Assembly (NCBI RefSeq): GCF_002973535.1
Contig: NZ_PVEP01000005.1
Span: 186,001-250,000, forward strand
Length of the DNA stretch: 64,000 nt
Direction: 5' to 3'
Source: Albidovulum denitrificans
GTDB lineage: Bacteria > Pseudomonadota > Alphaproteobacteria > Rhodobacterales > Rhodobacteraceae
This document shows positions 26,694 through 34,999 of this stretch, one piece after another. Every line of letters begins with the position of its first letter. Within the stretch, counting starts at the first letter, position 1. A program made the position numbers and the translations under genes. The notes beneath the pieces were generated by a model. That model saw only the letters and a program-made list of their open reading frames with translations, searched no databases and was not told the DNA's origin.

Positions 26694-29168
26694 ATGGCCG
26701 ATACACAGAACCTGACGCTTAGCATCGAGGGGATGACCTGCGCTTCTTGCGTGGGGCGGGTGGAGCGTGCGTTGAAGGGCGTTCCCGGTGTCGACGACGT
26801 TTCCGTGAACCTCGCCTCGGAGACCGCGCAGCTGCGCCATGGTGGCGCTTCGGCCAGCGACATCCTCGCCACGCTGGACCGCGCCGGGTATCCCGCGCGC
26901 ATCGTCGATGTCACGCTGCGGATCGAGGACATGACCTGCGCCTCCTGCGTCGGAAGGGTGGAGAAGGCGCTGAAGGCCGTTCCCGGCGTCATCGGGGCCG
27001 AGGTCAATCTGGCGACCGAATCCGCCCGCGTCCGCTTTGCCGAAGGCGCGGTGACGCCACAGGACCTGATCCGCGCGACCGAGGCGGCGGGCTACCCGTC
27101 GCACCTTCCTGAAAGCGCTGTCGCCAGCCCCGATGCAGGCGCGCGCAAGGATGCGGAATTCCGCGAGTTGAGGCGCGCCACGATCCTTGCCGCCGTCCTG
27201 ACCGCGCCGGTCTTCGTGACCGAGATGGGCGGGCATCTTTTCCCGGCTTTCCATCACTGGCTGACGATGGTCCTCGGGACCCGGACGCTTTGGATCGCGC
27301 AGTTCGTCCTGACGACGCTGGTCCTGGCCGGGCCGGGGCGGCGCTTTTTCCTGAAAGGCTACCCCGCGCTGTTGCGCGGCGCGCCCGACATGAACAGCCT
27401 TGTCGCGCTGGGAACCTCGGCGGCCTATCTCTTTTCTACCCTCGTCACCTTCCTGCCGGGGCTGATCCCGGCCGCCGCGCGTGCCGTCTATTTCGAGGCG
27501 GCGGCCGTGATTGTCGTGCTGATCCTTTTCGGCCGCATGATGGAGGCGCGCGCCAAGGGCCGGACCGGCGCCGCGATCCGCCGCCTGATCGGCTTGCAGC
27601 CGCGCACGGCGCGGGTGGACAAGGATGGGGAAACCGTGGACGTCGCGCTGGCCGAATTGCGGGCCGGTGAAAGGATCGTCGTGCGGCCCGGCGAACGCAT
27701 CGCGGCGGATGGCACCGTCGTGCAGGGTGAAAGCTGGATCGACGAAAGCATGATTACGGGCGAGCCGATGCCGGTTCACAAGGTTAAGGGCACGGCGGTC
27801 ACCGGCGGTACCGTGAACGGGCAGGGGGCCATCACCTTCCGCGCCGACAAGGTCGGGGCAGAGACGGCGCTGGCGCAGATCATCCGCATGGTCGAACAGG
27901 CGCAGGGCGCGAAGCTGCCGATCCAGACGCTGGTCGACAGGATCACCATGTGGTTCGTCCCCGCCGTTATGGCGGCGGCGGCGGCGACGGTCCTGATCTG
28001 GCTGGTCTTCGGACCGTCCCCGGTCCTGACCCATGCGCTTGTCGCCGGGGTGTCGGTCCTTATCATCGCCTGCCCCTGTGCCATGGGCCTTGCCACGCCG
28101 ACCTCGATCATGGTCGGCACGGGGCGCGCGGCGGAACTGGGGGTTCTTTTCCGCAAGGGCGACGCGCTTCAGGCGCTTCAGGGCATCGGTGTCGTCGCTT
28201 TCGACAAGACCGGGACGCTGACCGAGGGGCGCCCCGAACTGGCCGGGCTGTCGGTCGAGGCGGGGTTTGATGAGGGTGAGGTGCTGCGCCTTGCCGCGGG
28301 GGCGGAGGCGGCGTCGGAACACCCGCTGTCGCGCGCGATCCTTGCGGCGGCCGGGGCGCGGGGCGTGACGGTTCCAACGGCCACGCGCACCGAGGCGGTG
28401 GCGGGCCATGGCGTGATCGCCGAGGTGGAGGGCCGCCGCGTCGTCATCGGGGCCGAGCGACTGTTGGTGCGCGAGGGGATCGACACCTCCGGCCTGCGCG
28501 CGCGCCAGGACCTGTCGGGTGCCGACAAGACGCCGATCTATGTCGCCATCGACGGCCGTCCCGCCGCCATCCTCGCCGCCGCCGATCCGATCAAGCCCGC
28601 CAGCCGCAGGGCCATCGCCGCGCTGCACGCAATGGGGCTGCGCACCGCGCTGATCACCGGGGATACGGAAACGACCGCCAAAGCCATCGCCGCCGAGGCC
28701 GGGATCGACACGGTCGTCGCCGGTGTCCTGCCGGGCGGCAAGGTCGAGGCGCTGAAATCGCTCAGCGGTCCGTCGGGCGATCTGGTCGCCTTCGTCGGCG
28801 ACGGCATCAACGACGCCCCCGCACTGGCCGAGGCGGATGTGGGCATCGCCATCGGCACCGGCACCGATGTCGCCATCGAGGCGGCCGATGTGGTGCTGAT
28901 GGCGGGCGATCCGGCGGGCGTGGCCACGGCCTTTGACCTGTCGCGCCGCACGATGGCGAATATCCGGCAGAACCTCTTCTGGGCGTTTGCCTATAATGTC
29001 GCCCTGATCCCGGTTGCGGCGGGGCTGCTTTACCCGGCCTTCGGTGTGCTTCTGTCGCCGATGCTCGCCGCCGGGGCCATGGCACTGTCGAGCGTCTTCG
29101 TGCTGACCAACGCGCTCAGGCTGCGCTTTGCCGGGCGTTCCTTTGAACAAGAAGGGGTAAGGACATGA
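26694..29168 (+). CDS. copA: Copper-exporting P-type ATPase
   Basis: An 824-residue P1B-type ATPase that exports Cu(I) from the cytoplasm. Two N-terminal HMA domains carry MTCASC at residues 14-19 and 80-85. The membrane part contains the CPC motif at residues 460-462 (ACPCAMGLATP). The phosphorylation site is Asp504 in DKTGTLTEG; HPLSRAI, GDTETTAKAIA and VGDGINDAPALAEADVG complete the P and N domains. The stop overlaps the cueR start by 4 bp. Confidence 0.98.
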   Translation: MADTQNLTLSIEGMTCASCVGRVERALKGVPGVDDVSVNLASETAQLRHGGASASDILATLDRAGYPARIVDVTLRIEDMTCASCVGRVEKALKAVPGVIGAEVNLATESARVRFAEGAVTPQDLIRATEAAGYPSHLPESAVASPDAGARKDAEFRELRRATILAAVLTAPVFVTEMGGHLFPAFHHWLTMVLGTRTLWIAQFVLTTLVLAGPGRRFFLKGYPALLRGAPDMNSLVALGTSAAYLFSTLVTFLPGLIPAAARAVYFEAAAVIVVLILFGRMMEARAKGRTGAAIRRLIGLQPRTARVDKDGETVDVALAELRAGERIVVRPGERIAADGTVVQGESWIDESMITGEPMPVHKVKGTAVTGGTVNGQGAITFRADKVGAETALAQIIRMVEQAQGAKLPIQTLVDRITMWFVPAVMAAAAATVLIWLVFGPSPVLTHALVAGVSVLIIACPCAMGLATPTSIMVGTGRAAELGVLFRKGDALQALQGIGVVAFDKTGTLTEGRPELAGLSVEAGFDEGEVLRLAAGAEAASEHPLSRAILAAAGARGVTVPTATRTEAVAGHGVIAEVEGRRVVIGAERLLVREGIDTSGLRARQDLSGADKTPIYVAIDGRPAAILAAADPIKPASRRAIAALHAMGLRTALITGDTETTAKAIAAEAGIDTVVAGVLPGGKVEALKSLSGPSGDLVAFVGDGINDAPALAEADVGIAIGTGTDVAIEAADVVLMAGDPAGVATAFDLSRRTMANIRQNLFWAFAYNVALIPVAAGLLYPAFGVLLSPMLAAGAMALSSVFVLTNALRLRFAGRSFEQEGVRT

Positions 29169-29557
29169 ACATATCCGAGGTTGCCGAGCGGTCCGGCCTG
29201 CCGTCGAAGACCATCCGCTATTACGAGGATGTCGGCCTGATCGCGCCGGGGCGTTCGGCGAACGGCTATCGCAGCTTTGCCGAGACCGACCTGCACAAGC
29301 TGGCCTTTCTGGGCCGGGCGCGGTCGTTGGGCTTTACTATCGACGAATGCCGCCGCCTACTGGCGCTTTATGAGGACCGGGGCCGCGCCAGCGCCGATGT
29401 CAAGAAGCTCGCCGAGGGGCATCTGGAGGACATCGACCGCAAGATCGCCGAACTGACCGAAATGCGCCGCACGCTGTCCCATCTGGTGCATTGCTGCGCG
29501 GGGGATGGCAGGCCGGACTGCCCGATCCTGGAATCGCTGGCGAAGGGCGCGGTCTAA
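29165..29557 (+). CDS. cueR: Cu(I)-responsive MerR-family regulator
   Basis: A 130-residue MerR-family activator. The helix-turn-helix is at residues 1-40 (EVAERSGLPSKTIRYYEDVGL); a long coiled dimer helix follows; the copper loop is HCCAGDGRPDCPIL with Cys110 or Cys111 and Cys119, matching the CueR pattern. It probably turns on copA and copZ from the promoters at 26563-26662. It is translationally coupled to copA, giving autoregulation. Confidence 0.93.
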   Translation: MNISEVAERSGLPSKTIRYYEDVGLIAPGRSANGYRSFAETDLHKLAFLGRARSLGFTIDECRRLLALYEDRGRASADVKKLAEGHLEDIDRKIAELTEMRRTLSHLVHCCAGDGRPDCPILESLAKGAV

Positions 29558-30030
29558 AGTTTCGACGAGATGATGCCGGTGGAAAAACCGCCCATGCGCA
29601 ATTCGCCGAAGAGCCGCTGATACTCGATCTTCGGGCAGCGGTTCTGAACCACGCGCAGCCCCGCCGCCTGCGCCTTTTCCGCCGCGCCATCATGCGTCAC
29701 GCCGATCTGCATCCAGATCGTGCGCAGGTCCGGCAGATGGGCGATCGCCTCATCGACGATGGCGGGGACGGCCTCGGACCGGCGGAAGATGTCGACCATG
29801 TCGACCTTCAGCTCCGCCGGGATGGAGGCGAGGTCGGGATAGACCGTCTGACCCAGGATCGTGCTGCCCGCATGGCCGGGATTGACCGGCACCACGCGAA
29901 ACCCCTTCAGCGCCAGATAGCGGCCGACGAAATAGGATGGCCGCACCGTATTGGGCGAAATGCCGACCACCGCCACGACGCGGGTGGTTTCGAGGATCTC
30001 ACGCAGGAAGGTGTCGGAATAGTCGGTCAT
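29554..30030 (-). CDS. CoA-binding domain protein
   Basis: A 158-residue Rossmann-fold protein of the CoA-binding family (YccU-like). Visible motifs are VVAVVGISPNTVRPSYFVGR, KGFRVVPVNPGHAG, VDMVDIFRRSEAVP, TIWMQIGV and VVQNRCPKIEY. Proteins of this family resemble the CoA-binding part of succinyl-CoA synthetase; the cellular role is unclear. The ATG at 30028-30030 has AGGAAGG upstream. It is convergent with cueR, and the two stops overlap. Confidence 0.88.
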   Translation of the reverse strand: MTDYSDTFLREILETTRVVAVVGISPNTVRPSYFVGRYLALKGFRVVPVNPGHAGSTILGQTVYPDLASIPAELKVDMVDIFRRSEAVPAIVDEAIAHLPDLRTIWMQIGVTHDGAAEKAQAAGLRVVQNRCPKIEYQRLFGELRMGGFSTGIISSKL

Positions 30031-30050
30031 GCTGCCTGCCTTCCTGCCAG

Positions 30051-30080
30051 AAAAAAGCGCCCGCTCCAAGGGAGGGGCGC
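30051..30080 (-). terminator. Rho-independent terminator, minus strand
   Basis: Read on the minus strand: GCGCCC, CTCC, loop CTT, GGAG, a bulged C, GGGCGC, then TTTTTT. It lies about 120 bp beyond the YHS gene stop and just upstream of the CoA-binding gene start, insulating that gene. Confidence 0.8.
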
Positions 30081-30199
30081 CAGTTGCGGAACGAGGGACA
30101 GTGAATTGGAGCATGGCAGTTCCGGTGCCGCGCTCCCACAGTGTCATGTAGGTATGTAAGAGATGTGTAAAAGGGCGGTCTCGCAGTTGTGAACGGCGG

Positions 30200-30661
30200 C
30201 TAACGACCGAGGATCGAGGGCCATTTCGCGTCCGCCTCATGGATGAAGGTGGCCATGTCGGCGGTCCAGACCGCGCGAATCGCGGGGCTTGCGTTCAGGT
30301 AAAGGCGGCCATTCTCGATCGTGTAGGCCTCGGGCGAGGACGGCGCGGCCGTCCCCTTGGCGATCGAATAGGCGCAGTAGCCGCCATATTGCGGAGCATA
30401 GGCGACGGGGTTCATCTCAAAGCTTTCCATGTTCCCGGCGCTGACGAAATACCAGGTCGCGCCGCGCCAGCGCAGCGCATGGCTGGCGCTGCCCGCGACG
30501 GCGCGGTTTTCGGTGAAATAGGCGACCGCGTCATAGCCGGAAATCGCGACCCCGTTCGGCGCGTAGACATCGGGTTCCTCGGCCAGCGCGGGTCGCAGGA
30601 TGGTGCCAAGAACGGGCAGGGCGATCATGGTCACGATCAACAGTCGTCGTGTCACTGGCAT
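30200..30661 (-). CDS. Exported YHS-domain protein
   Basis: A 153-residue protein with an N-terminal signal peptide (RRLLIVTMIALPVLGTILRPALA). The remainder matches the YHS domain: GYDAVAYFTENRAVAGSASHAL, WYFVSAGNMESFEMNP and YAPQYGGYCAYS. YHS domains often occur in metal-linked proteins, but the role here is not known. It is upstream of the copper genes but separated by a terminator. Confidence 0.88.
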   Translation of the reverse strand: MPVTRRLLIVTMIALPVLGTILRPALAEEPDVYAPNGVAISGYDAVAYFTENRAVAGSASHALRWRGATWYFVSAGNMESFEMNPVAYAPQYGGYCAYSIAKGTAAPSSPEAYTIENGRLYLNASPAIRAVWTADMATFIHEADAKWPSILGR

Positions 30662-30792
30662 AAGGTCGTCTCCGTGCTAGGCGGGGCCGGTGCGGCCCGT
30701 CTGTCTGCGCCCGTGACCCAAGATGCCACCTTGGCCGCGTTCCGCAAACTCCCCTCCCGCAAGCGTGATCGGGCGTGCGTGTCCGGGGCCGT

Positions 30793-31590
30793 TCAGGGCG
30801 CCCCTGTCCCCCGGCGCGTGGCGGCATAAAGCGATACGGCAGCCGCGTTTGAAACATTGAGCGAGCCGAAGCTGCCCGCGAAGGGGATGCGGGCGAGCAT
30901 GTCGCAGGTCTCGCGCGTCTTCTCGCGCAGGCCCGGACCTTCGGCGCCAAGGACCAGCCCCACGGGGCGGGTGCCGGTGTCGGCCAGCGCCTCGGGCAGG
31001 TCGCGGTCCGCTTCGCCGTCCAGACCGATCAGGATGAAGCCCAGCTTCTTCAGCGCCTCCATCGCGTCGGCAAGGTTGCCGATCCGCAGATAGGGCTGCC
31101 GCTCAAGCGCGCCGCTGGCGGTCTTGGCCAGCGCCCCGGTTTCGGGCGCGGAATGACGCTGCGGGGCGATGACGGCACGGGCGCCGAAGACCTCGGCCGA
31201 GCGCAGGATCGCGCCGACATTGTGCGGGTCCGTCACCCGGTCGAGAAGGACGACAAGCGGCTGGCCCGCGCCGGTCGTGCAGACCTCTTCCAGCGCGCCC
31301 CAGTGCAGCGGCTTCACCTCAAGCGCCGCGCCCTGGTGGACGCTGTCGCGGTCCAGCGGCACATGGCTGTCGAACTTGCGCGGATCGACGATGTCAGGCG
31401 CCGGGCCTTGGGAAAGCGCCTCGGCCCCCAGCCGGTCGGCGGCGTTCTTGGTCAGGACAAGGCGCAGCTTTTCCCGCGCCGGGTTCGCCAGCGCGTCGCG
31501 CACGGCATGCAGACCGAAAAGCCAGACGGTCTCCGCCGCCGCCGCCCGGCGGGCGCGCTCCTTCTCGATCACCCAGGTCGGCTTCTTCAT
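30793..31590 (-). CDS. rlmB: 23S rRNA 2'-O-ribose methyltransferase (SPOUT/TrmH type)
   Basis: A 265-residue RlmB-type enzyme that methylates the ribose of G2251 in 23S rRNA with S-adenosylmethionine. An N-terminal substrate-binding part (LFGLHAVRDALANP) is followed by the knotted SPOUT domain: NVGAILRSAEVFGA, LVLGAEGPGL and IPFAGSFGSLNVSNAAAVSLY. The start at 31588-31590 gives MKKPTWV and normal length; the frame runs further upstream across the tRNA region without support. Other TrmH-type enzymes remain possible. Confidence 0.9.
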   Translation of the reverse strand: MKKPTWVIEKERARRAAAAETVWLFGLHAVRDALANPAREKLRLVLTKNAADRLGAEALSQGPAPDIVDPRKFDSHVPLDRDSVHQGAALEVKPLHWGALEEVCTTGAGQPLVVLLDRVTDPHNVGAILRSAEVFGARAVIAPQRHSAPETGALAKTASGALERQPYLRIGNLADAMEALKKLGFILIGLDGEADRDLPEALADTGTRPVGLVLGAEGPGLREKTRETCDMLARIPFAGSFGSLNVSNAAAVSLYAATRRGTGAP

Positions 31591-31711
31591 GGTCTTGGTC
31601 CTTTCGCCGTGGGCCGGGACAATGCGGCGCGGCGGGGCCGGATACAAGCCCGGAGCGGGCGGAATTCCTCCTTGACGCCCCGATGCCCCTTCGCTATTCC
31701 GCGCTGGCGTC

Positions 31712-31795
31712 GGGCGACGTGCTGCAAGGTGCGGCAGCGGACTGTAACTCCGCCGGGGAGACCCATGCCTGGTTCGATTCCAGGGTCGCCCACCA
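31712..31795 (+). tRNA. tRNA-Tyr (anticodon GUA)
   Basis: An 84-base tRNA with encoded CCA. Acceptor arms GGGCGAC (31712-31718) and GTCGCCC (31785-31791) pair fully; anticodon stem GCGGA/TCCGC encloses the loop CTGTAAC with anticodon GTA; a long variable arm with GGG-GAGA-CCC is typical of bacterial tRNA-Tyr; T arm CCTGG-TTCGATT-CCAGG. It is divergent from rlmB. The prophage begins about 115 bp downstream; this closeness need not mean site-specific integration, since the phage is transposable. Confidence 0.97.
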
Positions 31796-31910
31796 TTTTC
31801 CCTTCCGATCCACTCAAGCCGACGCTCCGCGGCGCGGTCGCGTCTTCGGTTTCCGCAGGAGGGAACGACTGTCCCGCCACAGTTATCCCCGCGAATTTGT
31901 GGGCAGGCTG

Positions 31911-32106
31911 TGTACTGACAGTTAATATTGCAGTGAGGCCGGAAGGGGGTGGGGGTGGTCGGGCTATGACATTTCGGACAACGAAATAAGGGCAATGAGG
32001 CCGCAAATGGAGCCGGGCCGGGGCGCTTTGGCGAAGACTTGCAGTGGCGCGGAAACGGGCCATGTGGCGCAGACGTGTCAATGATCGGCCCCGCCGAGGC
32101 GCAAAT
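31911..32106 (+). repeat. Probable prophage left end with transposase-binding repeats
   Basis: The end probably reads TGTACTGACAGTTAA (31911). Within 150 bp a motif recurs: GCAGTGAGGCCGGAAG at 31930-31945, GCAATGAGGCCGCAAA at 31992-32007, GCAGTGGCGCGGAAA at 32041-32055 and a weaker CCGAGGCGCAAAT at 32094-32106. Mu has three such MuA sites (L1-L3) near its left end. No gene is seen in the 580 bases from the tRNA to 32375 apart from these motifs. Confidence 0.55.
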
Positions 32107-32375
32107 CTAAAGCTACCGTTTAAATGACTGAAAACAGGGCGTTTAACGGCGCGTAAAGGGTGCGACCTGACCGCCGAACGGTGATCCGATGCGTTCGGAA
32201 CCTGCAAATGCGGTTGCAGGTTAGACGATGGATTTGCATGTTTGGTTAAATGTAGTTTTATCAGTCACTTAAAGAGCATCGTCCTGCGCATGCCTGATCG
32301 CAAACATGCAACCGATTTGACGCCTGTAGGTATGAAAACGGGCCTGGGGCGAGAGTGCAGCGGCAGAGAAAACGC

Positions 32376-32729
32376 CTACTGTACAGGTTCGGCTCCGGCC
32401 CATGCCAAGCGCTTGATAAGTTCGTCGCATGAGCGTTGGGGGCCTGCGAGGAAGTAGGCAGAACCGTATTGCTGTGCCGCGCGCTTTCGGGCCGCATCAA
32501 TGTCTGTGTCGGTGGCGCCAAGACTTTTTGCGATCTTCATGTTGCTGGCTGCATCCGAACGCATCTGCGCGAAGGAACTGTATCCCCCATCGGCGGGGCA
32601 GTCGCGCATTACGATTTCCGCAAAGGCGACACGGTTCAAGTACTTGTCCTTTGGTGTGAGGTTTTCCGTGGTGGCGACGCATGCCGATGTCAGCATGACA
32701 GAAGTAAGTATGAACAACGGTCTCTTCAT
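32376..32729 (-). CDS. Small putative lipoprotein encoded by the prophage
   Basis: A 117-residue protein read leftward, toward the phage end. The N-terminus is KRPLFILTSVMLTSAC, a signal with a lipobox-like TSAC (Thr at -3 is less usual). The mature part contains CPADGGYSSFAQMRSDA and a second Cys in GPQRSCDEL. A ribosome site, AGGAG, precedes the ATG. It lies between the end and the repressor, oriented like the repressor, so it is probably expressed in the lysogen as a moron; surface exclusion is one possible role. Confidence 0.7.
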   Translation of the reverse strand: MKRPLFILTSVMLTSACVATTENLTPKDKYLNRVAFAEIVMRDCPADGGYSSFAQMRSDAASNMKIAKSLGATDTDIDAARKRAAQQYGSAYFLAGPQRSCDELIKRLAWAGAEPVQ

Positions 32730-32763
32730 CTAGTTCTCCTTCTTTGTCGCTAAACCAACTCTT

Positions 32764-33504
32764 TTAAATCTCTGCTACCACCGCCCGCACCCGGCCGACA
32801 ACCGTGATCCGGTTGAGGTCCTTGCCGCTGAGGAACAGGGGAGGGTAGCTGTGATTGTCGGACATGATAGCCACGGCGCCTGGGCGGCCGTCGGCCTCCG
32901 TCGACTGTGGCACCAGCCGCTTCACGAATGACTGGCCGTCAAGGTTGAACGCGTACACCCCCGTCGAGGCGATCGACCGCTCGGCGACGTGGATCAGCAC
33001 GAGCGCGCCATCGGGGATGGCAGGGGCCATGCTGTCACCCTTGACCGAGACGAGGACCGCGAGGTCGGCATTGATGCCCTGGCGGCGCAACCAGGAGACA
33101 GGGAAGGCGAGACCCTCCGCCTCTCCGTCATCGACGGCCTCGAGCCCATTCCCGGCGGAGATCGACAGGGCCATGCGGCGCGCGAAGGCGTACTCTATGC
33201 CATCGAACCGCACATCACCGTGGTCGGGTCTCGACGGATCCACTTGTTCGATCGATCCGTGGCGCGCAGAGGTTGCTGCTGAGGGCGGTAGCAGCATCTC
33301 TCCTCGGCCGTTCAGGAGCCAGTCTGAGCTCACCTTATAAGTGTCGGCAATTCGCTCAAGAAAGGCACGCGAAAGCGGAGCCGCCCCGCTCTCCAGTGAG
33401 CCAATCCGCCCAGGGCTTACACCTAGCGCTGCTGCAAAAGATCTCTGGCTCAAGCCCAAAGAACTCCGAAACGAAGCCAACCGATTACTAGGACTGTCTC
33501 CCAT
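32764..33504 (-). CDS. Phage repressor, XRE helix-turn-helix plus S24 peptidase domain
   Basis: A 246-residue lysogeny repressor in the position of Mu c. The helix-turn-helix lies at residues 8-60 (GLSQRSFAAALGVSPGRIGSLESG). The S24/LexA-type catalytic dyad is Ser158 in KGDSMAPAIPDG and Lys195 in SFVKRL. Ala117-Gly118 in SISAGNG is a plausible self-cleavage site, 40 residues before the Ser, as in cI-type repressors. This suggests RecA-dependent induction, unlike Mu c, which has no peptidase domain. It faces the early genes across an operator region. Confidence 0.9.
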   Translation of the reverse strand: MGDSPSNRLASFRSSLGLSQRSFAAALGVSPGRIGSLESGAAPLSRAFLERIADTYKVSSDWLLNGRGEMLLPPSAATSARHGSIEQVDPSRPDHGDVRFDGIEYAFARRMALSISAGNGLEAVDDGEAEGLAFPVSWLRRQGINADLAVLVSVKGDSMAPAIPDGALVLIHVAERSIASTGVYAFNLDGQSFVKRLVPQSTEADGRPGAVAIMSDNHSYPPLFLSGKDLNRITVVGRVRAVVAEI

Positions 33505-33560
33505 TTGGGCCCAAATACCTCTTGACCCGCTTCCTTTTACAAAGCATTGTTGCTTTGTAA
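33503..33560. promoter_or_regulatory. Operator region between repressor and early genes
   Basis: Two dyads are seen. ATTTGGGCCCAAAT (33503-33516) is a perfect 14-bp palindrome overlapping the repressor start codon. TTACAAAGCA-TTGT-TGCTTTGTAA (33537-33560) is a perfect 10-bp inverted repeat. A rightward promoter fits TTGACC at 33522-33527, a 17-bp gap and CATTGT at 33545-33550, so the second dyad covers its -10. Confidence 0.65.
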
Positions 33561-33591
33561 TGCAGAGCGTTTTGCCGCGTTGTGAGGGAAG

Positions 33592-33870
33592 ATGTCACGA
33601 AAGCCACCAGAATTCCAGCCGGGAGCGATCCTTCACGAGGTGATCGTGGGTGCGTTTCGCGCTCGCGGTCTGACCTTCGAAGGGTGGTGCAAGGAAAACG
33701 GTCTGACGCCGATGAATGGCCGCAACGCTACCTTCGGCCAGTCCCGTGGTGACGTCGGGCGCGCAAATCTGGAGCGTATCATTGAGGCCGCCGGGCGCGA
33801 GTTCATCCGCGACGCCTATGCCCGTCGTCTGGCGGAGCATGCGGCCCAGTTCGCGAAGGGCGCGGCATGA
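33592..33870 (+). CDS. Ner/Cro-like early regulator
   Basis: A 92-residue protein in the place of Mu ner. Helices with FRARGLTFEGWCKENGLTPMNG and RGDVGRANLERIIEAAG resemble a lambda-repressor-like DNA-binding fold, but no definite family motif was seen. Mu Ner represses the early and repressor promoters; the same role is inferred here. A purine-rich GAGGGAAG site precedes the ATG. It overlaps the next gene by 4 bp. Confidence 0.6.
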   Translation: MSRKPPEFQPGAILHEVIVGAFRARGLTFEGWCKENGLTPMNGRNATFGQSRGDVGRANLERIIEAAGREFIRDAYARRLAEHAAQFAKGAA

Positions 33871-34397
33871 AACCCGCTTCCAGGATGACAGAAGCATTGC
33901 TCACGCTGGCAAATGCCATTGCCAGCGCGAACGGGATCTCCGACGAGGTTCTGTCGGGTCGCATATTGCGCAAGGGCGGCTTCTTCCGGCGCCTCGCCGC
34001 CGGTGGGGATTGCCACACTCAGACAGCCGAGTTCGTCCTCGATCGGCTTGCGGCAATGTGGCCAGCAGACATGGACTGGCCTGCAGGTATCGCCAAGCCG
34101 AATGGAGACCTTGCTCCTGTGCTGCCCAAGGTGGATGCGCAGGCGCTCGCAAGCGTTGCCCACTTGCCGATCTGGTCGAACGGACGTCGACCCGCATGGT
34201 GGCACGATCTGGAAGTCCGGGAATTTCTCATTCGATCGCGTCGCCAGATGTCGACGCTCCGAGCTGCGAAGGTCGGCCGCGACCGCTTTGGCAGCCGCTG
34301 CCCAAAGAAGAGCGCGATCGGGGAGTTCTGGCTGCGCCTAGATAAATACGATGCGGCTGCCCGCCACGGAGCGGCCACCAAGACAGGAGCCGCATGA
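33867..34397 (+). CDS. Early phage protein of unknown function (176 aa)
   Basis: A basic protein with an N-terminal helical part (SRMTEALLTLANAIASANG), a Trp-rich middle (LAAMWPADMDWPAGIAKP) and a C-terminal RRQMSTLRAAKVGRDRFG segment that may bind nucleic acid. No known family is recognised. It overlaps the genes on both sides by 4 bp, in the early operon. Confidence 0.6.
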   Translation: MKPASRMTEALLTLANAIASANGISDEVLSGRILRKGGFFRRLAAGGDCHTQTAEFVLDRLAAMWPADMDWPAGIAKPNGDLAPVLPKVDAQALASVAHLPIWSNGRRPAWWHDLEVREFLIRSRRQMSTLRAAKVGRDRFGSRCPKKSAIGEFWLRLDKYDAAARHGAATKTGAA

Positions 34398-34627
34398 TGG
34401 AAACCTTCGAGCAGAAGCATCAGGCCCGTCAGCAGAGAGCCACGCTGAACCTGATCTGGCAGGCCAAGTTGTTCGCACGGAGCTGCCCCGCGCCGAAGCC
34501 GAGATTCCTGCGCCGGGCGGTTCGCATCCTGAAGAACCATCCCGGTTCGATCGCGGGCGATACGGCTTTCATCCTGATGCTCTTCTTCGTCCTCTACGTC
34601 CTCTTGCTGCTGACGGGGTGCCGGTGA
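34394..34627 (+). CDS. Small single-TM early protein
   Basis: A 77-residue protein with a basic N-terminal half (KPRFLRRAVRILKNH) and one strongly hydrophobic helix near the C-terminus (AFILMLFFVLYVLLLLTG). Likely an inner-membrane protein with the N-terminus inside. Function unknown; early membrane proteins of phages often alter host physiology or exclude other phages. Overlaps the next gene by 3 bp. Confidence 0.6.
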   Translation: MMETFEQKHQARQQRATLNLIWQAKLFARSCPAPKPRFLRRAVRILKNHPGSIAGDTAFILMLFFVLYVLLLLTGCR

Positions 34628-34995
34628 TGGGTGTGGTCCGCATGAAGTCCTGGCGGAGCCACCCCGCCATCACCGGGCAGGCCGCGAATTCGGTATCCGC
34701 GCCTGATCGACTGCCGCAGCTGCCCCCGGCCGGGCGCTATGCCGTCCATCCCTTTGCGGGTCGCTTCGCGGTCGTGAACCATACTGGCAACGCCGTCGCG
34801 ACGCTGAAGGTCAGTCGGCGCGATGCGGAAGAACTGGCCCACAAGCTGAACGAGACGGCCGAGCGCGAGGAGCGCTTTGGCCAGGCGATGCGGAGGCCCT
34901 GCCTTTGCTGCGAGCGGGAGTTCACGTCGGAGGGCATCCACAACCGCCTCTGCCCGTATTGCCGTCACCTCGACCACGCCCCGATGACGCGGTGA
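34627..34995 (+). CDS. Early protein with C4 zinc-finger-like motif
   Basis: A 122-residue protein whose C-terminus holds CLCC...LCPYC, a zinc-ribbon-like pattern (about residues 96-116). The middle part, GRYAVHPFAGRFAVVNHTG, looks like a small beta domain. The open frame extends upstream, but the ATG at 34627 overlaps the previous stop and is preferred; a second ATG lies five codons later. Probably a nucleic-acid or protein-binding regulator. Confidence 0.6.
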   Translation: MGVVRMKSWRSHPAITGQAANSVSAPDRLPQLPPAGRYAVHPFAGRFAVVNHTGNAVATLKVSRRDAEELAHKLNETAEREERFGQAMRRPCLCCEREFTSEGIHNRLCPYCRHLDHAPMTR

Positions 34996-34999
34996 CAGG

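Noticed and set aside
26340-29150. 936-residue minus-strand frame suggesting a CopZ fusion
   Set aside because: Only the last 66 codons, starting at 26540, encode a real protein (CopZ); the rest is antisense to copA.
31712-32000. Site-specific integration at the 3' end of tRNA-Tyr
   Set aside because: The phage has MuA/MuB and no tyrosine or serine integrase, and the predicted end is about 115 bp past the tRNA with no attachment-site repeat seen.
34351-34626. Upstream extension of the zinc-finger gene
   Set aside because: The extension overlaps two other genes and lacks a ribosome site; the ATG at 34627 overlaps the previous stop.
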